Of a DNA stretch of 64,000 nt, positions 42,632 to 51,920 are shown in pieces. The notes below the pieces were generated by a model, which saw nothing but the letters and a program-made list of their open reading frames with translations, made no database searches and was not told where the DNA came from. The translations under genes were made by a program, and so were the position numbers. The stretch comes from Pseudomonas nitroreducens NBRC 12694 (lineage in GTDB: Bacteria > Pseudomonadota > Gammaproteobacteria > Pseudomonadales > Pseudomonadaceae): positions 372,001 through 436,000 of the forward strand of contig NZ_BDAI01000005.1 in the NCBI RefSeq assembly GCF_002091755.1, in the 5' to 3' direction. Every line of letters begins with the position of its first letter. Positions within the stretch are counted from its first letter, which is position 1.

Positions 42632-44275
42632 ATGAGCGAACTGATTCGTGTACCCGACATCGGCAATGGTCAGGGCGAAGTGATCGAACTGCTGGTCAAG
42701 GTCGGCGACACCGTCGAGGCCGACCAGAGCCTGCTGACCCTGGAATCCGACAAGGCCAGCATGGAAATCCCGTCGCCGAAAGCCGGCGTGGTGAAGAGCC
42801 TGAAGGTCAAGGTGGGCGACACCCTGAAGGAAGGCGACGAGATCCTCGAGCTGGAAGTCGAGGGGGGTTCGGCTGCCGCCGAAGCGCCCAAGGCGGAAGC
42901 GCCGGCTCCGGCCGCCGAGGCTCCGAAGGCAGAGGCTCCGGCCGCTGCCCCGGCGCCGGCTGCCGCACCTGCCGCTGGCGCCAGCGTCCAGGACATCCAC
43001 GTCCCGGACATCGGCTCGGCCGGCAAGGCCAACGTCATCGAAGTCATGGTGAAAGCCGGCGATACGGTCGAAGCCGACCAGTCGCTGATCACCCTGGAGT
43101 CGGACAAGGCCAGCATGGAAATCCCCTCGCCGGCTGCCGGCGTGGTGGAAAGCGTGTCGATCAAGGTCGGTGACGAAGTCGGCACCGGTGACCTGATCCT
43201 CAAGCTGAAGGTCGCGGGCGCTGCTGCCCCGGCTGCTGCTGAACCAGCTCCGGCGGCTGCTCCGGCTCCCGCCGCTGCCGCTCCGGCCGCCGCCCAGACA
43301 CCGGCTGCCGCGCCGGCCAAGGCTGCGGAAGCCGCTCCGGTGGGCGCGCCCAGCCGTGACGGCGCCAAGGTCCACGCCGGCCCCGCGGTGCGCATGGTCG
43401 CCCGCGAGTTCGGCGTCGAGCTGAGCGAAGTCAAAGGCACCGGCCCGAAAGGCCGCATCCTCAAGGAAGACGTGCAGCTGTTCGTCAAGGAACAACTGCA
43501 GCGCGCCAAGTCGGCTCCGGCCGGCGCTACCGGTGGCGCAGGCATCCCGCCGATCCCGGAAGTCGACTTCAGCAAGTTCGGCGAAGTGGAAGAAGTGGCG
43601 ATGACCCGCCTGATGCAGGTCGGCGCCGCCAACCTGCACCGCAGCTGGCTGAACGTGCCGCACGTGACCCAGTTCGACTCGGCCGACATCACCGAGATGG
43701 AAGCCTTCCGCGTGGCCCAGAAGGCCGTCGCGGAAAAGGCTGGCGTCAAGCTGACCGTGCTGCCGATCCTGCTCAAGGCCTGTGCCCACCTGCTCAAGGA
43801 AATGCCGGACTTCAATAGCTCGCTGGCCCCCAGCGGCAAGGCGCTGATCCGCAAGAAGTACGTACACATCGGCTTCGCCGTGGACACACCGGACGGCCTG
43901 CTGGTCCCGGTGATCAAGAACGTCGACCAGAAGAGCCTCCTGCAACTCGCCGCCGAAGCCGCCGAACTGGCCGAGAAAGCGCGTACCAAGAAGCTCTCCG
44001 CCGACGCCATGCAGGGCGCCTGCTTCACCATCTCCAGCCTCGGCCACATTGGCGGCACCGGCTTCACGCCGATCGTCAACGCGCCGGAAGTGGCGATCCT
44101 GGGTGTCAGCAAGGCGACCATGCAGCCGGTGTGGGATGGCAAGGCCTTCCAGCCGCGCCTGATGCTGCCGCTGTCGCTGTCCTACGATCACCGCGTGATC
44201 AACGGGGCAGCCGCCGCGCGCTACACCAAGCGCCTGTCGGACCTGCTGGGCGATATCCGCACCCTGCTCCTGTAA
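42632..44275 (+). CDS. aceF: Pyruvate dehydrogenase E2, dihydrolipoamide acetyltransferase
   Basis: A 547-residue core protein of the complex. It has two lipoyl domains with the lipoylated lysines Lys41 and Lys159 (each in LESDKASMEIPSP), joined by long Ala-Pro linkers. A peripheral subunit-binding domain (about 247-285, VRMVAREFGVELSEVKGTG) and the catalytic domain with the C-terminal SLSYDHRVINGAAAARY follow. His520 is the catalytic base; the usual DHRxxDG Asp is Asn524, as I recall for the Azotobacter E2p, so this is normal for the group. No lpd gene follows, so E3 is encoded elsewhere. SD GAGGAGAGG. Confidence 0.96.
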   Translation: MSELIRVPDIGNGQGEVIELLVKVGDTVEADQSLLTLESDKASMEIPSPKAGVVKSLKVKVGDTLKEGDEILELEVEGGSAAAEAPKAEAPAPAAEAPKAEAPAAAPAPAAAPAAGASVQDIHVPDIGSAGKANVIEVMVKAGDTVEADQSLITLESDKASMEIPSPAAGVVESVSIKVGDEVGTGDLILKLKVAGAAAPAAAEPAPAAAPAPAAAAPAAAQTPAAAPAKAAEAAPVGAPSRDGAKVHAGPAVRMVAREFGVELSEVKGTGPKGRILKEDVQLFVKEQLQRAKSAPAGATGGAGIPPIPEVDFSKFGEVEEVAMTRLMQVGAANLHRSWLNVPHVTQFDSADITEMEAFRVAQKAVAEKAGVKLTVLPILLKACAHLLKEMPDFNSSLAPSGKALIRKKYVHIGFAVDTPDGLLVPVIKNVDQKSLLQLAAEAAELAEKARTKKLSADAMQGACFTISSLGHIGGTGFTPIVNAPEVAILGVSKATMQPVWDGKAFQPRLMLPLSLSYDHRVINGAAAARYTKRLSDLLGDIRTLLL

Positions 44276-44298
44276 GTGCGGCTGCTGTAAGTGTTGCA

Positions 44299-44321
44299 AG
44301 GGGCCGGTTCGCCCGGCCCTT
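44299..44321 (+). terminator. First hairpin after aceF
   Basis: GGGCCGG (44301-44307) and CCGGCCC (44313-44319) with flanking A-G/T-T pairs and a TTCGC loop, followed by a pyrimidine-rich CTTCCTCTC. It is probably a weak terminator or RNA-protecting hairpin in tandem with the next one. Confidence 0.6.
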
Positions 44322-44354
44322 CCTCTCGACGAGCACGCCACGCTCGTTCTCTCC

Positions 44355-44383
44355 AGCCCTGCCGGATGGCGGGGCTTCTTTTT
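44355..44383 (+). terminator. Rho-independent terminator of aceEF
   Basis: AGCCCTGCC (44355-44363) and GGCGGGGCT (44368-44376) form a 9-bp stem with one G-U pair and a GGAT loop, followed by TCTTTTT. Confidence 0.85.
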
Positions 44384-44552
44384 GCCGGACCGGCGGTCAG
44401 GCCCAGCGCCCGCCGCTGACTCAACTTCCCACTGTGACGGCCGATACAGTCTTGGCTTGTCATGGCCCCGTGCCTCATGCAAATCTTGCCAACGCCCATA
44501 GAAGTCGGGTGGGGCGAAGTACCCCATCCAGCACCCTGGAAATCTCCCGCGC

Positions 44553-47252
44553 ATGAAGAGTCATCCCGATGCCGCCAGCCGTCAGGCGGCCGAGGTTGTC
44601 ACGCAGCTTCCCGTCCCGTCGAGGCTCGGGATGCTGCGCTTCGAGCGCCTGAACGAGCCCAGCTGGACCCTGCTGTTCCTCGACCCCGGCTGCGAACGCC
44701 AGATCGGCGTCCCGGCCCAGGACCTCTGCGGCATACTCGACGCCCCCTACGCCAGCCTGATGGAGCCCGAAGCGCGCCATCGCCTGCATGAGCAGGTGCA
44801 GCAGCAACTGCTCAGGGACGGCCGTTACCGGGTGCGCTACCTGCTCCATTCGCCACGCGGCACGCTGAACGTGCTGGAGGTCGGCGAAGCCTTCCAGCAG
44901 CACGGCCGCCAACTGCTCCACGGCTACCTGCTACAGACCGAGGCGGACGAGCACGAAACCGAGCTGGACCCGCGCCTGCTGGACCTGGAAGCACAGAACA
45001 TCCGCCTGAAGATGTCGCTGGAGATGTACCAGCGCTCCCAGGACGAACACCTGCAGCACCTGGTGCGCTCGCGTACCCAGCAAAACCTCATCGTGCGTCT
45101 GGCGCGGCACCGCTACCTGTCCAGCGACCCGCTGCTGGAAGCCGCGCAACTGATCGCCCAGGCCGCCTGCGAGGCCTACGATGTCGCCCGCGCCGGCATC
45201 TGGCGCCTGCACCCGGACCATCGCCTGGAAGCGGTGACCATCTACCGCCGCGATACCGACCAGTACGAAAAGCCGCAGGATATCGACGCCAGCCACTTCC
45301 CCAATTACCTTGACGCGGTGCATAGCGGCCGCGCCATCGACGCCCATAACGCCCAGCAGGACCCGCGCACCCAGGAGCTGGCCATGCGCTACCTGCGCCC
45401 GCAGGGCATCAGCGCCATGCTCGACGCCACCATCCGCGTCGGTGGCGAAGTGGTCGGCGTGCTCTGCCTGGAGCATGTCGGCGAAGTGCGCATGTGGCAG
45501 AGCGACGAGATAGCCTTCGCCGGCGAACTCGCCGACCAGTACGCCCAGGTGCTGATGAACCACGAGCGGCGCAACGTCTCCAGCGCCCTGCACCTGTTCC
45601 AGCGCGCCGTCGAACAGAGCGCCAGCGCCTTCCTGCTGATCGACCGCGAGGGCCTGGTGGAGTACGTCAACCCGAGCTTCACCGCCATCACCCAGTACGG
45701 CGCCGACGAAGTGCGCGGCCGCCGCCTGCCGGAGCTACCGGCACTGGCGAATCTCAGCGAACTGCTGTTCGATGCGCGCTCCACCCTGGTCACGCAGAAC
45801 AGCTGGCAGGGCGAGTTCCGCAGCCGGCGCAAGAATCTGGAGCCCTACTGGGGCCAGTTGTCGCTGTCCAAGGTCTACGACGACAAGGGCGAGCTGACCC
45901 ACTACATCGGCATCTACGAAGACATCACCCAGAGCAAGCTGGCCCAGCAGCACATCGAGAAGCTCGCCTACCGCGACAATCTCACGGGCCTGGCCAACCG
46001 GCACTTCTTCATCAATGCCCTGGAAGAACGCCTGCAGGTGGGCAGCGAGCACTCGCTGAGCCTGCTGCTGGTGGACATCGACAATTTCAAGCGGATCAAC
46101 GACAGCCTCGGCCACCAGACCGGCGACAAACTGCTGGCCAACCTCGCCCGCCGCCTGCGCAGCAGCCTGAGTGACAGCGCCACCCTGGCGCGCTTCGCCA
46201 GCAACGAATTCGCCGTACTGCTGGAAGAGTCCGTGGCCGGCCGTGGCGAGAAGATTGCAGCGCAGATTCTCTCTGTGCTCGATAAGCCGCTGTTCGTCGA
46301 CAACCAGCTGATCAGCATCACCGGCTCCGTGGGCATCGCCTACGCGCCGCAACACGGTCAGGATCCGCAGACGCTGATGAAGCACGCGGGTCTTGCGCTG
46401 CACAAGGCCAAGGCCAATGGCAAGCATCAGGTGCAGACCTTCACCGAGGCGATGACCGCCGAGGCCAGCTACAAGCTGTTCGTCGAGAGCAACCTGCGCC
46501 GCGCGCTGGTGCAGGACGAACTGGCCGTGCACTACCAGCCCAAGCTGTGCCTGCGCAGCGGTGCGCTGCTGGGCCTGGAAGCGTTGCTGCGCTGGCAGCA
46601 CCCGGAGAAGGGCATGATCCGCCCGGACCAATTCATCAGCGTGGCCGAGGAAACCGGCCTGATCATCCCCATCGGCAAGTGGGTGATCCGCCAGGCCTGC
46701 CGCCAGGTCCGGGAACTGGCCGCCAAAGGCCTGGGCGAGCTGCACATGGCGATCAACCTGTCGCCCAAGCAGTTCAGCGACCCGGACCTGGTCGGCTCCA
46801 TCGCCGCGATCCTCCACGAGGAAAGCATCCCGGCCTCGCAGTTGGAACTGGAGTTGACCGAAAGCCTGCTGCTTGACGCCACCGACGACACCCGCCAGCA
46901 GCTGGAACGCCTGAAGAACCTCGGCCTGACCCTGGCCATGGACGACTTCGGCACCGGTTACTCGTCGCTGAGCTACCTGAAGAAATTCCCCATCGACGTG
47001 ATCAAGATCGATCGCAGCTTCATCAAGGACATCCCGGACAACCAGGACGACATGGAGATCACCTCGGCGGTGATCGCCATGGCGCACAACCTCAAGCTGC
47101 AGGTGGTTGCCGAAGGCGTCGAGACCGCCGCCCAGCTGGCCTTCCTGCGGCGCAACCGCTGCGACATCGGCCAGGGCTACCTGTTCGACAAGCCCATCCC
47201 CAGCCACGACCTCTCCTCCAGCCTGCAGCGCTACCCCTGCCGCCCGCATTGA
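44553..47252 (+). CDS. dipA: Cyclic-di-GMP phosphodiesterase DipA (GAF-PAS-degenerate GGDEF-EAL)
   Basis: An 899-residue cytoplasmic protein. Domains in order: an N-terminal PAS-like region (25-125), a GAF domain (about 185-330), PAS/PAC (350-460), GGDEF (467-630) and EAL (640-890). The GGDEF site reads FASNEFAV instead of GGDEF, so cyclase activity is not expected. The EAL site is intact (GLEALLRWQHPE, MDDFGTGYSSLSYL, KIDRSFIKD). P. aeruginosa DipA (PA5017) is the phosphodiesterase needed for biofilm dispersion and asymmetric c-di-GMP at cell division. The position after aceEF and before msrA is conserved. Confidence 0.94.
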   Translation: MKSHPDAASRQAAEVVTQLPVPSRLGMLRFERLNEPSWTLLFLDPGCERQIGVPAQDLCGILDAPYASLMEPEARHRLHEQVQQQLLRDGRYRVRYLLHSPRGTLNVLEVGEAFQQHGRQLLHGYLLQTEADEHETELDPRLLDLEAQNIRLKMSLEMYQRSQDEHLQHLVRSRTQQNLIVRLARHRYLSSDPLLEAAQLIAQAACEAYDVARAGIWRLHPDHRLEAVTIYRRDTDQYEKPQDIDASHFPNYLDAVHSGRAIDAHNAQQDPRTQELAMRYLRPQGISAMLDATIRVGGEVVGVLCLEHVGEVRMWQSDEIAFAGELADQYAQVLMNHERRNVSSALHLFQRAVEQSASAFLLIDREGLVEYVNPSFTAITQYGADEVRGRRLPELPALANLSELLFDARSTLVTQNSWQGEFRSRRKNLEPYWGQLSLSKVYDDKGELTHYIGIYEDITQSKLAQQHIEKLAYRDNLTGLANRHFFINALEERLQVGSEHSLSLLLVDIDNFKRINDSLGHQTGDKLLANLARRLRSSLSDSATLARFASNEFAVLLEESVAGRGEKIAAQILSVLDKPLFVDNQLISITGSVGIAYAPQHGQDPQTLMKHAGLALHKAKANGKHQVQTFTEAMTAEASYKLFVESNLRRALVQDELAVHYQPKLCLRSGALLGLEALLRWQHPEKGMIRPDQFISVAEETGLIIPIGKWVIRQACRQVRELAAKGLGELHMAINLSPKQFSDPDLVGSIAAILHEESIPASQLELELTESLLLDATDDTRQQLERLKNLGLTLAMDDFGTGYSSLSYLKKFPIDVIKIDRSFIKDIPDNQDDMEITSAVIAMAHNLKLQVVAEGVETAAQLAFLRRNRCDIGQGYLFDKPIPSHDLSSSLQRYPCRPH

Positions 47253-47385
47253 ACGACTCTGGCGCGGCGTGCCCGCAGCCATTCGCACGAGCTGTCTCAA
47301 ACCTCCCGCAAAGCAAAACAAACGCTGTAATCTTCGGCGAGTACCCGAGTCTATTGCCGCCCCTATTCGACAGGAGACGAATGCC

Positions 47386-48033
47386 ATGACCCTGCGCTCG
47401 CAGATACTTGCCCACAAACTGGAACTGCCCAGCTCCGCCCAGGCCCTGCCGGGACGCGAGAGCCCGATGCCGGTGCCCGAAGCGCATTACGTCAATGGCC
47501 ACCCGCTGACTGCACCCTTCCCCGCCGGCGTGCAGCAGATCGTTGTCGGCCTGGGCTGCTTCTGGGGCGCCGAGCGGCGCTTCTGGCAGCAGCCGGGCGT
47601 CTGGGTAACCGCGGTGGGTTATGCCGGCGGCTTCACGCCGAACCCGACCTACGACGAAGTCTGTTCCGGCCTGACCGGCCACAGCGAAGTGGTGCTGGTG
47701 GCGTACGACCCGCGCGAAACCAGCATCGAGGCGCTGCTCAAGGTGTTCTGGGAATCCCACGACCCGACCCAGGGCATGCGCCAGGGCAACGACACCGGCA
47801 CCCAGTACCGCTCGGTGATCTACTGGTTCGACCAGGCGCAGAAGGCTGCCATCGACGCCAGCCGCGCGGCTTTCCAGAAGGAGCTGAGCGCCAAGGGCTA
47901 CGGCGAGATCACTACGGAAATCCGCGAGGTGCCGCCGTTCTACTATGCCGAGGCCTACCACCAGCAGTACCTGGCGAAGAACCCCAACGGCTACTGTGGC
48001 CTGGGCGGCACGGGCGTCTGCCTGCCGGCGTAA
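47386..48033 (+). CDS. msrA: Peptide methionine-S-sulfoxide reductase A
   Basis: A 215-residue protein. The catalytic cysteine is Cys58 in VVGLGCFWGAERRFW; the C-terminal resolving cysteines are in NGYCGLGGTGVCLPA. It reduces the S-epimer of methionine sulfoxide with thioredoxin as electron donor; trxC lies 14 kb away in the window. AGGAG is about 8 bases before the ATG at 47386; the longer open frame upstream reaches into dipA and is not used. It is followed by a bidirectional terminator. Confidence 0.96.
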   Translation: MTLRSQILAHKLELPSSAQALPGRESPMPVPEAHYVNGHPLTAPFPAGVQQIVVGLGCFWGAERRFWQQPGVWVTAVGYAGGFTPNPTYDEVCSGLTGHSEVVLVAYDPRETSIEALLKVFWESHDPTQGMRQGNDTGTQYRSVIYWFDQAQKAAIDASRAAFQKELSAKGYGEITTEIREVPPFYYAEAYHQQYLAKNPNGYCGLGGTGVCLPA

Positions 48034-48112
48034 GCCATATCTGCAGGAACGGGCTCCGTCCTCGATCAGCACGGCGCCTGCGCCAGATCATCAGGATCGA
48101 GCCCGTATCACG

Positions 48113-48142
48113 AAAAAGCCCCGGCACTGCCAGGGCTTTTTT
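48113..48142. terminator. Bidirectional terminator between msrA and rlmJ
   Basis: AAAAAGCCC-C-GGC ACT GCC-A-GGGCTTTTTT: a hairpin with one internal mismatch and A- and T-tracts on either side, between convergent genes. Its right end touches the rlmJ stop codon. Confidence 0.85.
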
Positions 48143-48978
48143 CATTCCGCGATCAGCCAGTCCACCTGGCTGCTGCCTTCACTCTGCGCCAGCGTCTGGG
48201 CCAGCCAGGGCAACAGCCCGCGCAGTTCCTCGTCCAGCGGCCACGGTGGATTGGCAATGACCAGTCCGGAGCCATTCAGGCGGTCGGCCACGTCGGCCGG
48301 ATGTACGCACAGCTCCACGCGGAGCATCTTCGGCGCCGAGCTCTTTTCCAGGCGCTGGTAGAAACGCTTGAGCTGGCGGCGATCCTTGATCGGGTACCAG
48401 ATGGCAACCACGGTCTGGCGCATGCGGCCGATGGCTTCGTCCAGTGCGGTTACGCAGCGCTCCAGGTCATCGGGCTGCTCGAAGGGCGGGTCGATCAACA
48501 GCACCCCGCGCTTCTCGGAAACCGGCAGGAAAGCCCGCGGCAGCAACCAGCCATCGCCCTGATGCACCGAGATGCGGCGCTCGCCAGCCATGTTGGCCTT
48601 GAGCAGGCGGCCGTCTTCCGGGTGCAGCTCGTTGAGCATCACCCGGTCCTGCGGGCGGGTCAGGCGCCGCGCCAGCTCAGGCGAACCGGGGTAGAACTCC
48701 AGCCCGCCATCGGGATTCAGCGCGCGGACTACCTCCAGGTAGTCCTGCAGCAGCTCCGGCAGGTCATCGCGCTCCCACAGGCGACCGATGCCCGACTCCC
48801 ATTCGCCGGTACGGCTGGCTTCGTTACCCAGCAGGTCGTACAGGCCGATGCCGGAATGGCTGTCGAGATAGGCGAAGGGCGTGTCCTTGCGCGCCATCAG
48901 CGCGAAGATGCGGGCAAGGACGATGTGTTTCAGCACGTCGGCGTGGTTGCCGGCGTGGTAGGCATGGCGGTAGTTCAT
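48142..48978 (-). CDS. rlmJ: 23S rRNA (adenine2030-N6)-methyltransferase
   Basis: A 278-residue SAM-dependent methyltransferase. The N-terminus MNYRHAYHAGNHADVLKH is the family signature, SHSGIGLYDL is a substrate/SAM loop and LLIDPPFEQ is the catalytic DPPF/Y motif of N6-adenine methyltransferases. It methylates A2030 of 23S rRNA. The start at 48978 has GAGGAG about 11 bases upstream and matches the family N-terminus; the extension to 48996 is rejected. It is divergent from the acyl-CoA dehydrogenase gene. Confidence 0.93.
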   Translation of the reverse strand: MNYRHAYHAGNHADVLKHIVLARIFALMARKDTPFAYLDSHSGIGLYDLLGNEASRTGEWESGIGRLWERDDLPELLQDYLEVVRALNPDGGLEFYPGSPELARRLTRPQDRVMLNELHPEDGRLLKANMAGERRISVHQGDGWLLPRAFLPVSEKRGVLLIDPPFEQPDDLERCVTALDEAIGRMRQTVVAIWYPIKDRRQLKRFYQRLEKSSAPKMLRVELCVHPADVADRLNGSGLVIANPPWPLDEELRGLLPWLAQTLAQSEGSSQVDWLIAE

Positions 48979-49156
48979 GGATAGCGGACTCCTCAAGGCG
49001 CGCAGTTTAGGTCCTGCGGCGGGTGCGGTGCGAGTCCGCCGTCGCCGGGGGCCTGCCGGGAGCCGAGTGTTTTAGCCCTTTATCACGCTCATGGATGATT
49101 CTGTGCGCGCTTCATTCACCAGACTAGACTGCGCCGATTCCCACGGAGGTCGATCC

Positions 49157-50959
49157 ATGTCCGAGACCCTGCTCAGCTCCCGCAACCTCGCTTTCGAACT
49201 CTACGAAGTGCTCGACGCCGAGGCCCTGACCCAGCGCGAACGCTTCGCCGACCACAACCGCGAGACCTTCGATGCGGCCCTGTCCACCGCGCGCGGCATC
49301 GCCGAAGAGCTGTTCGCCCCGCACAACCGCAAGAACGACGAGAACGAACCGCAGTACGTCGACGGCGGCGCGGTGCTGATTCCGGAAGTGAAGCCGGCAG
49401 TGGATGCGTTCAACGAAGCCGGTTTCCAGAACGCCTCGCGCAGCTTCGAACAGGGCGGCATGCAGTTGCCGCATCTGCTGTCGCGCGCCTGCTTCGCGCA
49501 CTTCCAGTCGGCCAACATCGCCACCTCGTCCTATCCGATGCTGAGCATGGGCGCCAGCCACCTGATCGAGACCTTCGGCAGCGAAGAACAGAAACGCCTG
49601 TTCCTGCAGCCGATGATCGACGCGCGCTTCTTCGGCACCATGGCGCTGACCGAGCCCCACGCCGGCTCGTCGCTGGCGGATATCCGCACCCGCGCCGAAC
49701 CGGCCGCCGACGGCAGCTACCGGATCAAGGGCAACAAGATCTTCATTTCCGGCGGCGACCACCCGCTGTCGGAGAACATCGTGCACATGGTCCTGGCCAA
49801 GCTGCCGGACGCCCCGCCCGGCGTGAAAGGCATCAGCCTGTTCATCGTGCCGAAGTTCCTGGTCAACGACGACGGTTCCCTCGGCGCACGCAACGACGTG
49901 ACTCTGGCCGGCCTGTTCCACAAGATGGGCTGGCGCGGCACCACCTCCACCGCGCTGAACTTCGGCGACAAGGGCGAGTGCGTCGGCTACCTGGTGGGCA
50001 AGCCACACCACGGCCTGGCCTACATGTTCCAGATGATGAACGAGGCGCGCATCGGCGTCGGCATGGGCGCGATCATGCTCGGCTACGCCGGCTACCTGTA
50101 CTCCCTGGAATACGCCCGCGAGCGCCCGCAAGGCCGCCCGGTGGATGCCAAGGACCCGACCTCGGCGCCCGTCTCCATCGTCCAGCACACCGACGTGAAA
50201 CGCATGCTGTTGACCCAGAAGTCCTACGTCGAGGGCGCCTTCGACCTCGGCCTGTACGCCTCGCGCCTGGTGGACGACTGCGAAACCCTGCCCACCGAGG
50301 AAGAGCGCACGCAGGCCCACGAACTGCTCGACCTGCTCACTCCGATCGTCAAGTCCTGGCCCTCGGAGTTCTGCCTGAAGGCCAACGAGCTGGCGATCCA
50401 GATCCTCGGCGGCCACGGCTACACCCGCGAATACCCGGTGGAGCAGTACTACCGCGACAACCGCCTGAACCCGATCCACGAAGGCACCCACGGCATCCAG
50501 TCGCTGGACCTGCTCGGCCGCAAGCTGGCGCAGAACAACGGCGCCGGCCTGAAACAGCTGACCCGCCTGATCAACCAGTGCTGCGAGCGCGCCAGCGCGC
50601 ACCCGTCGCTAGACAAGCTGCGCGAGCCGCTGGAACAACTGATGGCGCGCCTGTCCGCGACCACCCTGAGCCTGCTCGGCGACCTGATGCAGGGCCGCGT
50701 AGCCCAGGGCCTGGCCAACTCCGCGCTGTACCTGAAGGTCTTCGGCCACGCCGTGATCGGCTGGCGCTGGCTGGAGCAGGCCATCCGCGCCGAAGAGGGC
50801 CTTGCACGAGGCGATGCTTCGGACACCGACTTCTACCGCGGCAAGCTACAGGCCGCGCGCTACTTCCTGACCTGGGAAGTGCCGTCCTGCCACCATGACC
50901 TGGCGCTGCTCGAAGCCCGCGACGACACCTGTTCCACCATGCAGGACGCCTGGTTCTAA
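49157..50959 (+). CDS. Acyl-CoA dehydrogenase, 600-residue type
   Basis: A 600-residue enzyme of the long acyl-CoA dehydrogenase subfamily with a C-terminal extension (residues about 450-600) that includes a helical bundle. TEPHAGSSLADIRTRA is the FAD signature and Glu442 in NPIHEGTHGIQ the catalytic base. It is the PA5020 counterpart by position and length. The likely role is beta-oxidation of longer acyl-CoAs, with electrons passed to ETF. GGAGG lies 7 bases before the ATG at 49157; the upstream in-frame ATG at 49091 has no SD. A strong terminator follows. Confidence 0.94.
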   Translation: MSETLLSSRNLAFELYEVLDAEALTQRERFADHNRETFDAALSTARGIAEELFAPHNRKNDENEPQYVDGGAVLIPEVKPAVDAFNEAGFQNASRSFEQGGMQLPHLLSRACFAHFQSANIATSSYPMLSMGASHLIETFGSEEQKRLFLQPMIDARFFGTMALTEPHAGSSLADIRTRAEPAADGSYRIKGNKIFISGGDHPLSENIVHMVLAKLPDAPPGVKGISLFIVPKFLVNDDGSLGARNDVTLAGLFHKMGWRGTTSTALNFGDKGECVGYLVGKPHHGLAYMFQMMNEARIGVGMGAIMLGYAGYLYSLEYARERPQGRPVDAKDPTSAPVSIVQHTDVKRMLLTQKSYVEGAFDLGLYASRLVDDCETLPTEEERTQAHELLDLLTPIVKSWPSEFCLKANELAIQILGGHGYTREYPVEQYYRDNRLNPIHEGTHGIQSLDLLGRKLAQNNGAGLKQLTRLINQCCERASAHPSLDKLREPLEQLMARLSATTLSLLGDLMQGRVAQGLANSALYLKVFGHAVIGWRWLEQAIRAEEGLARGDASDTDFYRGKLQAARYFLTWEVPSCHHDLALLEARDDTCSTMQDAWF

Positions 50960-50979
50960 GCGTCTCGTATGTCCCTTAT

Positions 50980-51005
50980 GCCCCGGTCACGTCCGGGGCT
51001 TTTTT
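50980..51005 (+). terminator. Rho-independent terminator of the acyl-CoA dehydrogenase gene
   Basis: GCCCCGG (50980-50986) and CCGGGGC (50993-50999), loop TCACGT, followed by TTTTTT. Confidence 0.92.
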
Positions 51006-51175
51006 ATGCCCGGATGAAGGCCGCGTCGCCGACCGCGGAAGCGCCCCACAAGCTGACAGAAGACAGCCTAAAGAATTGGAGGACACTTCCCACGAGAAGC
51101 ACCGAACCGACCGACAGCAAGGCCTGAGGTAGATGCAATTGAATAGCGACCGCGCATTCTCCATCCCTCTCGACC

Positions 51176-51820
51176 ATGGCCATGCAGACCGTCACTCTCC
51201 CGTCACTCCAACGCCACTACCAGAACTTCCTGCCTCTGCTCGCTATCGCTGCAGCACTGGGCTGCACGCTCGTCCTGTTCAACACCGGGTCGACCGACGA
51301 CGGCAAACAGCGAGACACCGCCCTTTCGCCAAGTACCTCGCCGATCTACAGCGCACCCAGCACAGAAGCCTTCGAGCACGCTGACGACTACCTGAAGGAC
51401 ATCGACAAGGCCATGAGCGACGGGCTTGCCGTGCTGCGCGGTGGCGACAGCAAATCCATCACCTCGCAGAGCCGCTACTTCAACGCACTGGTCAATGCCG
51501 GCTATGCACAGTTCGGCTCGTCCTATTACGACCCGCTGGGCAGTTGCGGCGTCACCGGCAGCTCGGCGCGCCACCTCTGGCACACGCAGATTCGCGCCCT
51601 GAGCGCCGATGCCGGGCACAGCATCGCCGGCGAGGTCGCCAATGCCCGCGCCATCCTGCAACGAGACAGGCAATCCTGCCTGGACGCCGTCAGACTGCCT
51701 CTGGAAGAGGCACTGAAATGGGCGCCCACCGCACTCTCCGGGCTCAATCTGGTGCCCACCTGGCAAGGCAGTGCAGGCTGGCTTGAAAGCACCGTCGAAC
51801 GGTCCTCAACAAACCTTTGA
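51176..51820 (+). CDS. Small membrane-anchored protein of unknown function
   Basis: A 214-residue protein I do not recognise. One N-terminal transmembrane segment (about residues 18-37, FLPLLAIAAALGCTLVLF) is followed by a polar, probably periplasmic domain. Two cysteines there (PLGSCGVTG and DRQSCLDAV) could form a disulfide. As I remember, PAO1 has no gene between the acyl-CoA dehydrogenase and nhaP2, so it is an accessory insertion or a lineage gene. Two ATGs, 51176 and 51182, are possible and neither has a strong SD. The stop codon lies inside the -35 box of the nhaP2 promoter. Confidence 0.7.
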   Translation: MAMQTVTLPSLQRHYQNFLPLLAIAAALGCTLVLFNTGSTDDGKQRDTALSPSTSPIYSAPSTEAFEHADDYLKDIDKAMSDGLAVLRGGDSKSITSQSRYFNALVNAGYAQFGSSYYDPLGSCGVTGSSARHLWHTQIRALSADAGHSIAGEVANARAILQRDRQSCLDAVRLPLEEALKWAPTALSGLNLVPTWQGSAGWLESTVERSSTNL

Positions 51821-51847
51821 CAGCCTTGTAAATCCGCAGGTTAGAAT
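51817..51847 (+). promoter_or_regulatory. Sigma-70-like promoter of nhaP2
   Basis: A perfect -35 TTGACA (51817-51822), a 19-base spacer and a -10 TAGAAT (51842-51847). The -35 overlaps the stop codon of the upstream gene. Confidence 0.6.
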
Positions 51848-51920
51848 CGATTGGCATGCGGCCTGCATCCTGATCCTCGAGTAGCGTCGCCACTCCCCTA
51901 TCCCCCAGGAGGTCGACATA

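Noticed and set aside
43262..43340. Ala/Pro/Glu repeats in aceF as a tandem repeat element
   Set aside because: They are the normal flexible linkers between lipoyl and binding domains, conserved in E2p proteins.
42632..44275. Asn in the DHRxxDG motif of AceF as a defect
   Set aside because: DHRVING is, as I recall, normal for E2p of Pseudomonas and Azotobacter, so no loss of function is implied.
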